In this document: in pieces, positions 16,987 to 25,864 of the stretch
Layout: the number at the start of each line of letters is the position of its first letter
How positions within the stretch are numbered: position 1 is the first letter of the stretch
Origin: Cellulomonas taurus
Lineage (GTDB): Bacteria; Actinomycetota; Actinomycetes; Actinomycetales; Cellulomonadaceae
Direction of reading: 5' to 3'
DNA length: 64,000 nucleotides
NCBI RefSeq assembly: GCF_012931845.1
Contig: NZ_CP051884.1
Location: 434,001 to 498,000 of the forward strand
Notes under the pieces: generated by a model
Database searches by the model: none
What the model saw: only the letters and a program-made list of their open reading frames with translations
What the model was told of the DNA's origin: nothing
Translations under genes and position numbers: made by a program

Positions 16987-17607
16987 TCACTGGTGCGGGT
17001 TGGCCGCGTCCTGCTCGGCGTTGAAGGTCAGGGTGAGGTCGGCGCGGGAGTCCTGGTACTGGTTGTCCAGGTCGGGGACGTTGACCCGGACGCACAGTTC
17101 CTCGCTGGCACCGGCGATCAGGCCGCGGCTGGCGGTGGTGAGGTCGACGGTGCTGCCGGACAGGCCGTTCGCGCTGCCGATCGGGGTGGAGGCGCCGATC
17201 CGGTCGGCGGAGCAGCTGGCGGCGGGCACCGCGAACAGTTCCATGGTGAGCACCTGGGCCAGGCCCTTGTCGTCCGGGCTGGTGGCGGAGTACTGCACGC
17301 CGTAGGTCAGGGCGAGCGACCCGGCGTTGTTCACGGTGACCGGGGAGTAGATCGAGTCCCCGGGGGCCAGGTTGCCGGGCGGCAGCACGAAGGCGACGTC
17401 CTCCCCGGCCTCGATGTCGACGGTGCCGGTGACGATGCCGGTGCGGCCGGTGTCGTCGTTGTCGGTGAAGATCGCGGAGGTGACCAGCGTGGTCAGGCCG
17501 ACTCCTGCCAGGCCGAGGATCGCGACGGTGCCGACCAGTCGGCGGCGGCGCGCGGGGTCACGTCGGGGGGCCGGCGGGGTGATCATGTCGCGCAGCAGGT
17601 CGTCCAT
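16987..17607 (-). CDS. TasA/camelysin-like (SipW-dependent signal peptide) secreted protein
   Basis: A 206-residue protein with a basic cytoplasmic start ([12 protein letters not shown]), one hydrophobic segment (about 24-45) and LVTSAIFTDNDD, the pattern of SipW-dependent signal peptides (small residues, then FTD). The mature part looks like a beta-sandwich: TGTVDIEAGEDVAF, APGDSIYSPVTVNNAGSLALTYG, LCVRVNVP. This corresponds to the CalY/TasA family of matrix-fibre and cell-surface proteins. The dedicated signal peptidase follows 4 nt downstream and a c-di-GMP enzyme lies upstream on the same strand. A role in adhesion or biofilm is inferred. Confidence 0.8.
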   Translation of the reverse strand: MDDLLRDMITPPAPRRDPARRRRLVGTVAILGLAGVGLTTLVTSAIFTDNDDTGRTGIVTGTVDIEAGEDVAFVLPPGNLAPGDSIYSPVTVNNAGSLALTYGVQYSATSPDDKGLAQVLTMELFAVPAASCSADRIGASTPIGSANGLSGSTVDLTTASRGLIAGASEELCVRVNVPDLDNQYQDSRADLTLTFNAEQDAANPHQ

Positions 17608-17693
17608 CGGTGGTCCTGACGAGTGAGCGGATGTGGGCTGTTCGGGTGTTATCGACCCGACTCTCGGGCGACTTGAGGTGATGTGTCGGATTT

Positions 17694-19676
17694 TTAGTCA
17701 CCCAGTCGGCGCAAGTGTTCCACGCCCAGTCTTTCCGCTGGTAAGGCCGCTGCATACAGGTAGCCCTGCGCCTGATCGACGGTGAGCTGACGCAGCGCGT
17801 CGGCGGTGGTCTCGTCCTCCACGCCCTCCGCCACCACTTGCAGCCCGAAGGAGTGCGCCAGGTCGACCATCGCCTTGACCACCACCTCGGAGCCACGCTT
17901 GCCGCTGGTCGCCAGGTCGGCCACGAACAGCCGGTCGATCTTCAGGCCGTGCACCGGCAGATCCCGCAGCTGGGAGATCGAGGTGTTGCCGATGCCGAAG
18001 TCGTCGATGGCGACCCGCACACCGATCTCGCCCAGCCGGTGCAGCACCGGGACCACCCGGGAGGGGTCGGAGACCAGCGCGGTCTCGGTGATCTCGACCT
18101 CCAGGAGCTCGACCGGGACCCGGTGCAGGGTGAGCAGGTCCTCGATCACCTCGACCACGTCCTGCGCGGTGACGTCGTGCGCCGACAGGTTCACCGCGAC
18201 CGGCACCGGCACCCGGTCCACCGACCAGGCGGCGATCTGGGCGACACAGGACCGCAGGGCGTACCGGGTCAGGTCGTGGATCAGCCCCGACTGCTCGGCC
18301 AACGGGATGAACAGGTCGGGCGGCAGCATGCCGCGGGTCGGGTGGCGCCAGCGCATCAGCGCTTCCAGGCCGATGGTCTCGCCCGTGTGCAGGTCGATCT
18401 TCGGCTGGTAATGCATCTGGAGCTCGTCGTCGACGCTGAGCGCGCGGTGCAGGTCGCCGAGCAGGACGAGCCGGGCCGGTGACGAGTCGTCCTCCTCCGG
18501 GGAGTACACCGAGACGCCGAGGCGGTGGGTCTTGGCGGTATACATCGCCACGTCGGCCATCCGCATCAGCGACGAGGCGTCCTCGGCGTGGTCCGGCAGG
18601 CAGGCGACGCCGATCGAGCTGTCCACGTGCAGGGCCAGGTCGCCGAGCGGGAACGGCGGGACGAACAGCTGACGCACCCGGCGGGCGGCGGCCTCGGCGT
18701 CCGCGACCGAGCGCACGTCCGGGAACAGGATCGCGAACTCGTCACCACCGAGTCGGGCGACCACGTCGTCCTGGCGCATCGCGTCCCGCAACCGGGTGGC
18801 GACCTGCTGCAGCAGCTCGTCGCCCCGGTCGTGGCCGAGGGAGTCGTTGATGTCCTTGAACCGGTCGATGTCCAGCAGCGCCAGACCGACGGTGGTGCCC
18901 GCACTGGTGTGGTCGGCGATGGCCCGTTCCAGCCGGTCGCCGAGCATCCGGCGGTTCGGCAGCCCGGTCAGAGCGTCGATGAGCGCGAGCCGGGCGTTCT
19001 CCAGCGCCGAGGTGTGCAACCGGTGCGAGGCGTTGCGGACCGTGCGGAACAGGCCGAGCCAGAGCAGGACCAGCCCACCGGCGACCACCGCGGTGACCGT
19101 GCGGATGGCGCTGCTCAGGGCCGCTTGGGTCTCCGAGTAGTCGAGCATCACCTCCGCGGCGCCCACCACGGTGCCGTCCCGGTCGATCGGGACGTAGACG
19201 TCCAGCTGACTGGACTCCGTGCCGCCGAACTGGGCCCCGCGCACCTCGGTGACCACCTGGGCGTCCGGCTCGCGCTGGCGGACGGCGGCGTCCAGCCGGT
19301 CGCCGTCCGGGAAGCCGGTGGAATCCTGCAGGGAGTCGAAGAGCAGCACCCCGTCCACCGTCCACAGCCGGAGTCGGGTCAGGTTCTCGAAGCCGGCGAC
19401 CTGCTCGGTGATCCGGGTGAATGTCTCCGGGGCCAGCACGCCGACGGTGTACGCGTCCTCCGGGACGTCGGAGGTGGCGTAGGACTCGATGCTCTGCGCC
19501 ATGACGATCCCGTCCCGGCGTGCCTGGTCTCGCATCACGTTCGCGGTGACCCAGACCAGCGCGACGCCCAGGGCGAGCATGGCGAGCACGCTCACGACGG
19601 CGAAGTACCGGGTCAGGGACCAGCGGCGTCGGGGGGTAGCCAGCAGAACCTCGCGGAGGGGGCGGAGGGTGGTCAC
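17694..19676 (-). CDS. membrane GGDEF-EAL protein (c-di-GMP cyclase/phosphodiesterase)
   Basis: A 660-residue membrane enzyme. Two membrane segments (about 24-46 and 190-212) enclose an extracytoplasmic sensor region with an ITEQVAGFENLTRLRLWTVDG core. The GGDEF domain has an intact GGDEF (310-314) and the inhibitory site RQDD (301-304) exactly five residues before it, so the cyclase should be active and product-inhibited. The EAL domain keeps EAL (438-440), N496, E528, DD 558-559, K579, E617 and Q637, so phosphodiesterase activity is also possible. It is transcribed toward the TasA-like genes and away from a PilZ receptor gene. The GTG at 19676 is the furthest start; it has no SD. Confidence 0.95.
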   Translation of the reverse strand: MTTLRPLREVLLATPRRRWSLTRYFAVVSVLAMLALGVALVWVTANVMRDQARRDGIVMAQSIESYATSDVPEDAYTVGVLAPETFTRITEQVAGFENLTRLRLWTVDGVLLFDSLQDSTGFPDGDRLDAAVRQREPDAQVVTEVRGAQFGGTESSQLDVYVPIDRDGTVVGAAEVMLDYSETQAALSSAIRTVTAVVAGGLVLLWLGLFRTVRNASHRLHTSALENARLALIDALTGLPNRRMLGDRLERAIADHTSAGTTVGLALLDIDRFKDINDSLGHDRGDELLQQVATRLRDAMRQDDVVARLGGDEFAILFPDVRSVADAEAAARRVRQLFVPPFPLGDLALHVDSSIGVACLPDHAEDASSLMRMADVAMYTAKTHRLGVSVYSPEEDDSSPARLVLLGDLHRALSVDDELQMHYQPKIDLHTGETIGLEALMRWRHPTRGMLPPDLFIPLAEQSGLIHDLTRYALRSCVAQIAAWSVDRVPVPVAVNLSAHDVTAQDVVEVIEDLLTLHRVPVELLEVEITETALVSDPSRVVPVLHRLGEIGVRVAIDDFGIGNTSISQLRDLPVHGLKIDRLFVADLATSGKRGSEVVVKAMVDLAHSFGLQVVAEGVEDETTADALRQLTVDQAQGYLYAAALPAERLGVEHLRRLGD

Positions 19677-19886
19677 CGGCGGGTGCTGGTGACTCGGGGC
19701 GAGACTAGGGGTTTGTCCGCAAATGAGCGAGGGGCCCGGCTCCCGGCGTTTCGGATGAAATGGGCGCTCCGAGCACCGAATTCACCCGCTCTCCTGGGCT
19801 GAAACCCCCGGACAGCGCACGCGGAGGGGTGGCCGATCTGCGTAGCGTGACCGCGCCCCCCGTCCGCCCACCCGAGGACTCTCCCC

Positions 19887-20537
19887 ATGCACGAGCTCGC
19901 CGTCACCACTGTCGAGGTCGATGGTGTGATCCGGCTGGACGGCTACGTCCGGGAGTTCGAGGACGGCGTGATGTGGGTGGGATCGGACACCCTGGTGCGC
20001 GGGTTCACCGAGGGGGAGCGGGTGGTGCTCCGGGTGATGGACGACCAGCGCGGCGAGTGCGTCTACGGCGGGGTGATCGGCCGGGTGTCGGCGGACATGC
20101 TGGGCTGCGCCGAGGTCGAGCTGCTGTCCACCCTGCAGAAGCGTGCGGTGGCCCGGGTGCAGGTACGGGTCGAGTGCGAGGGCTGGGTGACCTTCCCCGA
20201 GGACGCCGAGCTGCCCGACGACAAGCCCGCCGACATCGACTCCACCACCGGTGAGCGGCGGCGCACCTTCGTCGCCCTCGATGTGTCCGCACACGGCATG
20301 CGTATGATGTCCATGGCCGAACTCCCGATCGGGAGCACGGTCCGGTTCGTCTTCCCGGAGCTCTCCGAGGCGTTCTGGCTGCACGCAGAGGTAGTGCGTG
20401 CCCAACCTTCCCGCAGCGGCACCCACTACGGCTGCCAGTTCCGGGATGCCACCCCCAGAGAGCTCGACGAACTGTTCAGCTATGTCCTGCGCACGCAGGG
20501 CGCCCTGCGCCGCCAGCAGATGCTCAGCCGAGACTGA
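19887..20537 (+). CDS. PilZ domain c-di-GMP receptor
   Basis: A 216-residue cytoplasmic protein with a YcgR-like N-terminal domain (1-78) and a C-terminal PilZ domain. Both c-di-GMP binding motifs are present: R86xxxR90 (QKRAVAR) and D132xSxxG137 (LDVSAHG). An approximately 20-residue acidic insert (PEDAELPDDKPADIDS) interrupts the first strands. It is divergent from the GGDEF-EAL gene, with 210 nt between; a TAGCGT hexamer about 40 nt before the ATG and GAGGAC as SD are seen. It is the obvious effector for the neighbouring enzyme, but its output target is unknown. Confidence 0.92.
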   Translation: MHELAVTTVEVDGVIRLDGYVREFEDGVMWVGSDTLVRGFTEGERVVLRVMDDQRGECVYGGVIGRVSADMLGCAEVELLSTLQKRAVARVQVRVECEGWVTFPEDAELPDDKPADIDSTTGERRRTFVALDVSAHGMRMMSMAELPIGSTVRFVFPELSEAFWLHAEVVRAQPSRSGTHYGCQFRDATPRELDELFSYVLRTQGALRRQQMLSRD

Positions 20538-20601
20538 GCCTGCGGGTCAGCGCAGCCGAGCGCCGGCGAAGCGCGCAGGCCCGATCCGCCGGAAAGGCGA
20601 C

Positions 20602-22176
20602 ATGACCTTCATCGACCTCGGCGTTCCTGCTGTCCTGGCCCGCACCCTCGCGGACGCCGGCATCACGGAGCCGTTCCCCATCCAGACCGCCACCCTCCCC
20701 GACACCATGGCCGGCACCGACGTGCTCGGCCGCGGCCGCACCGGGTCCGGCAAGACCCTGGCCTTCAGCCTCCCGGTGGTCACCCGCCTCGCCGCTTCCG
20801 GCCGTCAGCGCACCTCGGGTCGCCCCCGCGCCCTGATCCTCGCGCCGACCCGTGAGCTGGCCAGCCAGATCCACGCCACCATCGCGCCGCTCGCCGACGC
20901 CCTCGGCCTGACCAGCACCACCGTCTTCGGTGGCGTCGGACAGGGGCCGCAGGTCGCCGCGCTGAAGAAGGGCATCGACATCCTGGTCGCCTGCCCCGGC
21001 CGGCTGGAGGACCTGATCAAGCAGGGCCTGTGCTCCCTGGACGCCATCGAGATCACCGTGCTGGACGAGGCCGACCACATGGCCGACCTCGGCTTCCTGC
21101 CGGTGGTCCGCCGCCTGCTCGACCGCACCCCCGCCGGTGGTCAGCGCCTGCTGTTCTCCGCGACGCTGGACAACGGTGTCGACACCCTGGTCAAGCGCTA
21201 CCTGCACCAGCCGGTCACCCACTCGGTGGACCCGGCCGTGGCGCCGGTGTCGACCATGACCCACCACGTCTTCGCGCTCGCCGACGCGGACGCCAAGAAG
21301 CAGGTGCTCCGCGAGCTGGCATCCGGCACCGGGCGGCGCGTGCTGTTCACCCGCACCAAGCACCAGGCCAAGAAGCTCGCCAAGCAGCTCACCGCCGACG
21401 GCATCCCCGCTGTCGACCTGCAGGGCAACCTGGGCCAGGGCGCCCGGGAGCGGAACCTCGCCGCCTTCACTTCCGGTGAGGTGCGCGTGCTGGTCGCCAC
21501 CGACATCGCCGCCCGCGGCATCCACGTCGACGACGTCGAGCTGGTCGTGCACGTCGACCCGCCCGCCGAGCACAAGGCGTACCTGCACCGCTCCGGCCGC
21601 ACCGCCCGTGCCGGTTCCGGCGGTGTGGTCGTCACCCTGCAGCTGCCCGAGCAGGCCGGCGACGTCCGCGACCTGACTCGCAAGGCCAAGATCAACGTCA
21701 CGCCCGAGCGGGTCACCCCGGGCTCCGCGGTGATCACCGAGCTGGTCGGCGAGGTGGCGCCGTACGTGAAGCCCGCGCCGGTCGCCGCTCCGGTGCAGGG
21801 CACCTCGACCGGTCGGAACGCCACCGCGAAGCGGGCTGCCCGTGCGGGTGGCGCTGCCGCCGGTGGCGGTGAGCGTGCCGCCGGTGGTGGCCGCCGCCGC
21901 CGTGGTCGCGGCGGGTCGGGTGCCGCAGCCGCTCCGGCCGGTGCCGGTCAGGGTCGGTCCGCCGCGCCCGCCGCCCAGGGCCGTGCTGCCGGGGCAGCCC
22001 AGAGTCGCGCCGCTGGCCAGGGCTCCGGCCGGGCCGCACAGGGTGCCGGGTCCGCCGCCGGCCGCTCGGCGCAGGGCCAGGCGGCCGCTGCCGGCTCCGG
22101 TCAGCCGCGTCGCAGCCGCAGCCGTCGCGCCGGCCGTCCCGCCGGTCCCGCGCAGTCGGCACACGCCGGTCGCTGA
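20602..22176 (+). CDS. DEAD-box RNA helicase
   Basis: A 524-residue ATP-dependent RNA helicase. Motifs in order: PFPIQTATLP (Q), GRTGSGKT (45-52), PTRELASQI, DEAD (156-159), SAT (187-189), a C-terminal RecA fold with ATDIAARGIHVDDVELVVH and HRSGRTARAG. After residue about 420 the tail is low-complexity Ala/Gly/Arg/Ser with RRRRGRGG, like the RNA-binding tails of RhlE-type helicases. The ATG 20602 has GGAAAGG upstream; earlier in-frame ATGs lie inside the PilZ gene. Likely roles are cold adaptation, RNA decay or ribosome assembly. Confidence 0.93.
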   Translation: MTFIDLGVPAVLARTLADAGITEPFPIQTATLPDTMAGTDVLGRGRTGSGKTLAFSLPVVTRLAASGRQRTSGRPRALILAPTRELASQIHATIAPLADALGLTSTTVFGGVGQGPQVAALKKGIDILVACPGRLEDLIKQGLCSLDAIEITVLDEADHMADLGFLPVVRRLLDRTPAGGQRLLFSATLDNGVDTLVKRYLHQPVTHSVDPAVAPVSTMTHHVFALADADAKKQVLRELASGTGRRVLFTRTKHQAKKLAKQLTADGIPAVDLQGNLGQGARERNLAAFTSGEVRVLVATDIAARGIHVDDVELVVHVDPPAEHKAYLHRSGRTARAGSGGVVVTLQLPEQAGDVRDLTRKAKINVTPERVTPGSAVITELVGEVAPYVKPAPVAAPVQGTSTGRNATAKRAARAGGAAAGGGERAAGGGRRRRGRGGSGAAAAPAGAGQGRSAAPAAQGRAAGAAQSRAAGQGSGRAAQGAGSAAGRSAQGQAAAAGSGQPRRSRSRRAGRPAGPAQSAHAGR

Positions 22177-22182
22177 CCTCCA

Positions 22183-22224
22183 CGAACGGGCGCCCACGGT
22201 CTCGCGGACCGGGGCGCCCGTTCG
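22183..22224 (+). terminator. terminator after the DEAD-box helicase
   Basis: A 13-bp perfect stem (CGAACGGGCGCCC, 22183-22195, with 22212-22224) lies just after the helicase stop, with no T-tract. It separates the helicase from msrB. Confidence 0.75.
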
Positions 22225-22342
22225 CATGTCCGAGCGCCACCCGCAGGCGGTGCCGGGTGCGGGGTGTCAGGGTGGAACAGGCGGAGGGCGAGGGTGGTTG
22301 GACCGTGTGCGCCCGGCCCCTGGGCGCGAGGAGGAGGAGCAC

Positions 22343-22750
22343 ATGTCGACCTACGAGGTCACCAAGAACGAGTCCGAGTGGCGTGCCGTGCTGAACCCGG
22401 AGGAGTTCCAGGTGCTGCGCCTGGCCGGGACCGAGCGGCCGTGGACCGGCGAGCTGCTGGACGAGCACCGGGAGGGCGTCTACCGCTGTCGCGCCTGCCA
22501 GAACGAGCTGTTCCGTTCCGACACCAAGTTCGACTCGCACTGCGGCTGGCCGAGCTTCTTCAGCCCGCTCGCGGGTGACAAGGTCGAGCTGATCGAGGAC
22601 CGCAGCCTGGGCATGGTCCGCACCGAGGTGCGCTGCGCGAAGTGCGGTTCGCACCTGGGACACGTCTTCGACGACGCGCCGCAGACCCCGACCGGCGACC
22701 GGTTCTGCATGAACTCGGTGAGTCTCACCTTCGAGCCGACCGAGAACTGA
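22343..22750 (+). CDS. msrB: peptide methionine (R)-S-oxide reductase (MsrB)
   Basis: Reduces methionine-R-sulfoxide in oxidised proteins using thioredoxin. The 135 residues include the zinc pairs C49/C52 (CRAC) and C98/C101 (CAKC), the recycling cysteine C67 (SHCGWPSFF) and the catalytic C122 in RFCMNSVSL. ATG 22343 is preceded by the strong GAGGAGGAG. Earlier in-frame codons overlap the helicase and its terminator. It stands alone, without msrA. Confidence 0.96.
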   Translation: MSTYEVTKNESEWRAVLNPEEFQVLRLAGTERPWTGELLDEHREGVYRCRACQNELFRSDTKFDSHCGWPSFFSPLAGDKVELIEDRSLGMVRTEVRCAKCGSHLGHVFDDAPQTPTGDRFCMNSVSLTFEPTEN

Positions 22751-22796
22751 CAGCCGGTGGGTTCAGGTAGGGCGAGGACCTGCCGATACCCCTCAC

Positions 22797-23651
22797 ATGG
22801 AAGAGGCCCTGATCGTGCATCGGTGGCGCCGCTACGGCGCTGACCGGTTGTACGTGCGGGCGGGGACCGGTGCACCCCTGGGCAGCATCGACCTGATGAC
22901 CGGCGCGGTGGATCTGGCGCAGGGGGCCGCATGGGCCGACGCTGCCGTCCGGTCCGCCGCGCAGGCATTCCTGCGCCGGGACCTGCCCGAGCTGGTGCTG
23001 CCGCTGTCCGAGGTGCTCGGTGAATCCGGAGCACGGGGTCGGCGTGCCGCCCCCGGACCTGCTGACCAGTTGGCCGGTCGGACCCCGATCAGCCCGGCGA
23101 CGATGCCGGGCTTCGCCACGCTGGCGGGTCCGGTGCTGCCCACCCCGCGCGGTCGGCACCGCGCTGACGAGGCCGTCGGTGACGGACTGCGCGACCGGCT
23201 CGACCGGCTGGAGCTGTCCGGCTGGTCGGTGCTGCACGATGTGCCGCTGGGGCGCCAGGGGACCGTGCTGGAAGACTTGCTGATCGGGCCCGGCGGGGCC
23301 TTCGCGGTCGCCGATGCCACCCGGATCGCGGCCCGCTCCTTCGTGCTGGAGGGTCGGCGACTGTCGGCCGACGGGGCCGCGGTGGCCGAACTGCGCCAGG
23401 TGCGCCTGGCCGCCACCCGTGCCGGTGCACTGCTGCGTGCGGCGGTCGGCACCCCGGTCGAGGTCCGCGGCGTGCTGGTGGTCGGTGCCCCCGTGCAGGA
23501 GGTGGCGGCGGCCGATGCCTGGGCGGTGCCGCTGGACGCGGTGCCGGAGTTCTTCGAGCGGCAGGCCCCGCGATGGGATGCCGGGCGGGTGGCGGCGTTG
23601 ACCCAGGTGGCCCGGCGCACCAGCACGTGGTCGCTGACCTGGGCGCACTGA
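22797..23651 (+). CDS. NERD-like (nuclease-related) domain protein, degenerate
   Basis: A 284-residue protein. The centre, GWSVLHDVPLGRQGTVLEDLLIGPGGAFAV, follows the NERD pattern (hydrophobic strand, then a GPGG turn). But where typical NERD proteins have an IDH before the glycines and an acidic-x-Lys after, this has LED and ADAT, so the restriction-nuclease-like active site looks lost. The N-terminal 80 residues (RWRRYGADRLYVRAG) and C-terminal tail are not recognised. It begins 46 nt after msrB and may be co-transcribed. Confidence 0.55.
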   Translation: MEEALIVHRWRRYGADRLYVRAGTGAPLGSIDLMTGAVDLAQGAAWADAAVRSAAQAFLRRDLPELVLPLSEVLGESGARGRRAAPGPADQLAGRTPISPATMPGFATLAGPVLPTPRGRHRADEAVGDGLRDRLDRLELSGWSVLHDVPLGRQGTVLEDLLIGPGGAFAVADATRIAARSFVLEGRRLSADGAAVAELRQVRLAATRAGALLRAAVGTPVEVRGVLVVGAPVQEVAAADAWAVPLDAVPEFFERQAPRWDAGRVAALTQVARRTSTWSLTWAH

Positions 23652-23670
23652 GTCGGGCGCTCGGAGGCCG

Positions 23671-24135
23671 TCAGACCGGCTCGTCGTCCGCCAGGCGGTG
23701 CTCGGTGAGGTCGCGGTTCAGGCGCGCCAGCTGGTCGGCGAGCACGCCACGGTCGTCGTCGGACCAGTCGGTGAGGGCGGCCGCCAGGTAGTCCCGTCGC
23801 GCGCGGCGGGCCTGCCGCATCTGCTCCTCCCCGGCGTCGGTCAACCGGATCAGCTGCCCCCGCGAGTCCTGCGGGTCCGCCTCCCGCTCGATGAGTCCCA
23901 GCTGCTCCAGCCGGGCGAGCTGCCGGGACATGGTGCCGCGCCCGATGCCGATCAGCCGGGCCAGCTCACCGGCCCGGATGCCGGGCGCCTGCGCGATCCT
24001 GACCAGCAGCGGATACGCGGAGGGCTCCAGATCGGGGTGCACGGCGCGGGACAGGCGTTCGGCCTGCGACCGGGCGCGCCGCAGCAGGAGACCGAGCTCG
24101 GCCTCGATCCGGGCCAGCGGGTCGAGTGCGTCCAT
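23671..24135 (-). CDS. MarR family transcriptional regulator (downstream of the MFS gene)
   Basis: A 154-residue winged-helix regulator. The HTH is GIRAGELARLIGIGRGTMSRQLARLEQLG, followed by the wing IEREADPQDSRGQLIRLTDAG and a dimerisation helix. It lies 71 nt downstream of the DHA2 transporter gene on the same strand. A GAGAAT hexamer 6 nt before its ATG suggests a separate leaderless promoter. It is distinct in sequence from the other MarR gene of the cluster, and its ligand is unknown. Confidence 0.9.
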   Translation of the reverse strand: MDALDPLARIEAELGLLLRRARSQAERLSRAVHPDLEPSAYPLLVRIAQAPGIRAGELARLIGIGRGTMSRQLARLEQLGLIEREADPQDSRGQLIRLTDAGEEQMRQARRARRDYLAAALTDWSDDDRGVLADQLARLNRDLTEHRLADDEPV

Positions 24136-24141
24136 GGGCGC

Positions 24142-24147
24142 ATTCTC
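24142..24147 (-). promoter_or_regulatory. possible leaderless -10 of the downstream marR gene
   Basis: On the minus strand GAGAAT ends 6 nt before the ATG at 24135, without an SD. Only the second base and last base of TANNNT are matched. Confidence 0.3.
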
Positions 24148-24206
24148 CCGTACGTGCGCACTCGCCCCCGCCCGGACGACCGGACAGGGGCGAGTGGTGG
24201 AGGGAC

Positions 24207-25796
24207 TCAGGCGTCGACCGACTCCAGCTCGTCGACCACGGCGGCCCGCTGCTGCAGACCGGACCGGGTGCCGAGCGGGACCTCCTTGAGGAAGAGCACC
24301 GCGATCAGAGCGACGATCGCCAGCGGCGCGGCGACCAGGAACAGCTCGGCGATCGCGTCACCGTAGGAGGACTCGACGATCACCCGCAGCGCGTCCGGCA
24401 TCGAGTTCACGTCCGGCACCGTGCTGCTGCCACCGCTGAGCTGGCTGGGGTCGATCCCGGCCGAGACCAGCTTCTCCGTGATCAGCGTGGTGATCCGGGA
24501 GGCGAGCACCGCGCCCAGCGCGCTGACGCCGATCGCGCCACCCAGGGTCCGGAAGAAGGCCACGGTCGCGGTGCCGGAGCCGATCTCCTCCACCGCCAGG
24601 GTGTTCTGCACGGCGAGCACCAGGTTCTGCATCAGCATGCCGACACCGGAACCCAGGATGAACATGAACAGGCAGACCAGGGCCAGGCTGGTGTCGTAGT
24701 GGATGGTGCCCATCAGGGCCAGCCCCACGGTCAGCACGGCGGCACCGGCGATCATGAACTTCTTGTAGTGGCCGGTCTTGGTGATCCGGCGGCCGCTCAG
24801 GGTCGAGGAGATGAACAGGCCGAGGATCATCGGGATGGTGAGCAGACCGGACTGGGTCGGGGTCTTGCCGCGCGCCACCTGCATGTACTGGCTCAGGAAG
24901 ACCGAGGTGCCGAACATCGCGACACCGACGGCGACCGAGGCGATCACCGAGAGCACCAGGGTGCGGTTCTTGAACAGGTGCAGCGGGATGATCGGGTCGG
25001 CGACCTTGGACTCGACCCACACCGCGAGGGCGAGCAGGACCACGGCGCCACCGACCATCGCGCCGGTCTGCCAGGAGATCCAGTCGAAGCTGGTCCCGGC
25101 GAAGGTCACCCACAGCAGCAGCGAGGCGATCCCGGCGCTGATCAGCAGGGCGCCCCAGTAGTCGATCCGCACGATCTTGCGGACCATCTGCGGCAGCTTC
25201 AGGGTGATCTGCAGGACGATGATCGCGGCGACCGCGAACGGCAGTCCGACGAAGAAGTTGTAGCGCCAGCCCAGGGTGTCGGTGATGACACCGCCGAGCA
25301 GCGGGCCACCGACCATGCCGATGCCCATGATGCCGCCCATCAGGCCCATGTACTTGCCGCGCTCGCGGGGGCTGAGGATGTCGGACATCAGGATGGTCGC
25401 CAGGGCGGTCAGACCGCCGGCGCCGATGCCCTGGAAGGCGCGGGCACCGATCAGGAAGCCGACGTTGTGCGCGAAGCCGGCGGCGGCCGACGACACCACG
25501 GAGATGATCAGCGCGATCTGGATCAGCAGCTTGCGGTCCATCAGGTCCGCGAGCTTGCCCCAGATCGGCGTGGTGATCGTGGTGGTCAGCAGGGTGGCGG
25601 TGACCACCCAGGTGTAGGAGTGCTGCGAGCCGTTCAGGTCGCTGACGATCTTGGGCAGCGAGCTGGAGACGACGCTCGTGGCCAGGACGGACACGAACAT
25701 GCCCAGCAGGATGCCGGACAGCGATTCCAGCACCTGACGGCGCGACATGGGCGCGGGGGAGGTCGCGGCGGGTGCCGCGGCGGGGGACTCGGTCAT
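24207..25796 (-). CDS. DHA2 (EmrB/QacA) family MFS multidrug efflux transporter
   Basis: A 529-residue drug:H+ antiporter with about 14 membrane segments. DHA2 hallmarks include the loop motif GKLADLMDRKLLIQIAL, RAFQGIGAGGLTALA, the motif C region MGGIMGIGMVGGPLLGGVITDTLGWRYNFFVGLP, and a long hydrophilic loop near residue 430. It is flanked by two MarR regulators on the same strand and is probably expressed with the upstream one, 68 nt away. The substrate cannot be read from sequence. Confidence 0.93.
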   Translation of the reverse strand: MTESPAAAPAATSPAPMSRRQVLESLSGILLGMFVSVLATSVVSSSLPKIVSDLNGSQHSYTWVVTATLLTTTITTPIWGKLADLMDRKLLIQIALIISVVSSAAAGFAHNVGFLIGARAFQGIGAGGLTALATILMSDILSPRERGKYMGLMGGIMGIGMVGGPLLGGVITDTLGWRYNFFVGLPFAVAAIIVLQITLKLPQMVRKIVRIDYWGALLISAGIASLLLWVTFAGTSFDWISWQTGAMVGGAVVLLALAVWVESKVADPIIPLHLFKNRTLVLSVIASVAVGVAMFGTSVFLSQYMQVARGKTPTQSGLLTIPMILGLFISSTLSGRRITKTGHYKKFMIAGAAVLTVGLALMGTIHYDTSLALVCLFMFILGSGVGMLMQNLVLAVQNTLAVEEIGSGTATVAFFRTLGGAIGVSALGAVLASRITTLITEKLVSAGIDPSQLSGGSSTVPDVNSMPDALRVIVESSYGDAIAELFLVAAPLAIVALIAVLFLKEVPLGTRSGLQQRAAVVDELESVDA

Positions 25797-25864
25797 GCTC
25801 TCGGCTTTCGGTTCGTGGTGGTGGAACCCGGCGCCGTCGTCGGGAAAGGGGTGTGGAGCAACGG

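Noticed and set aside
19741..19886. Sigma-28/FliA-type promoter or c-di-GMP riboswitch before the PilZ gene
   Set aside because: A GCCGAT is present but no TAAA at the required distance, and the GEMM core is missing.
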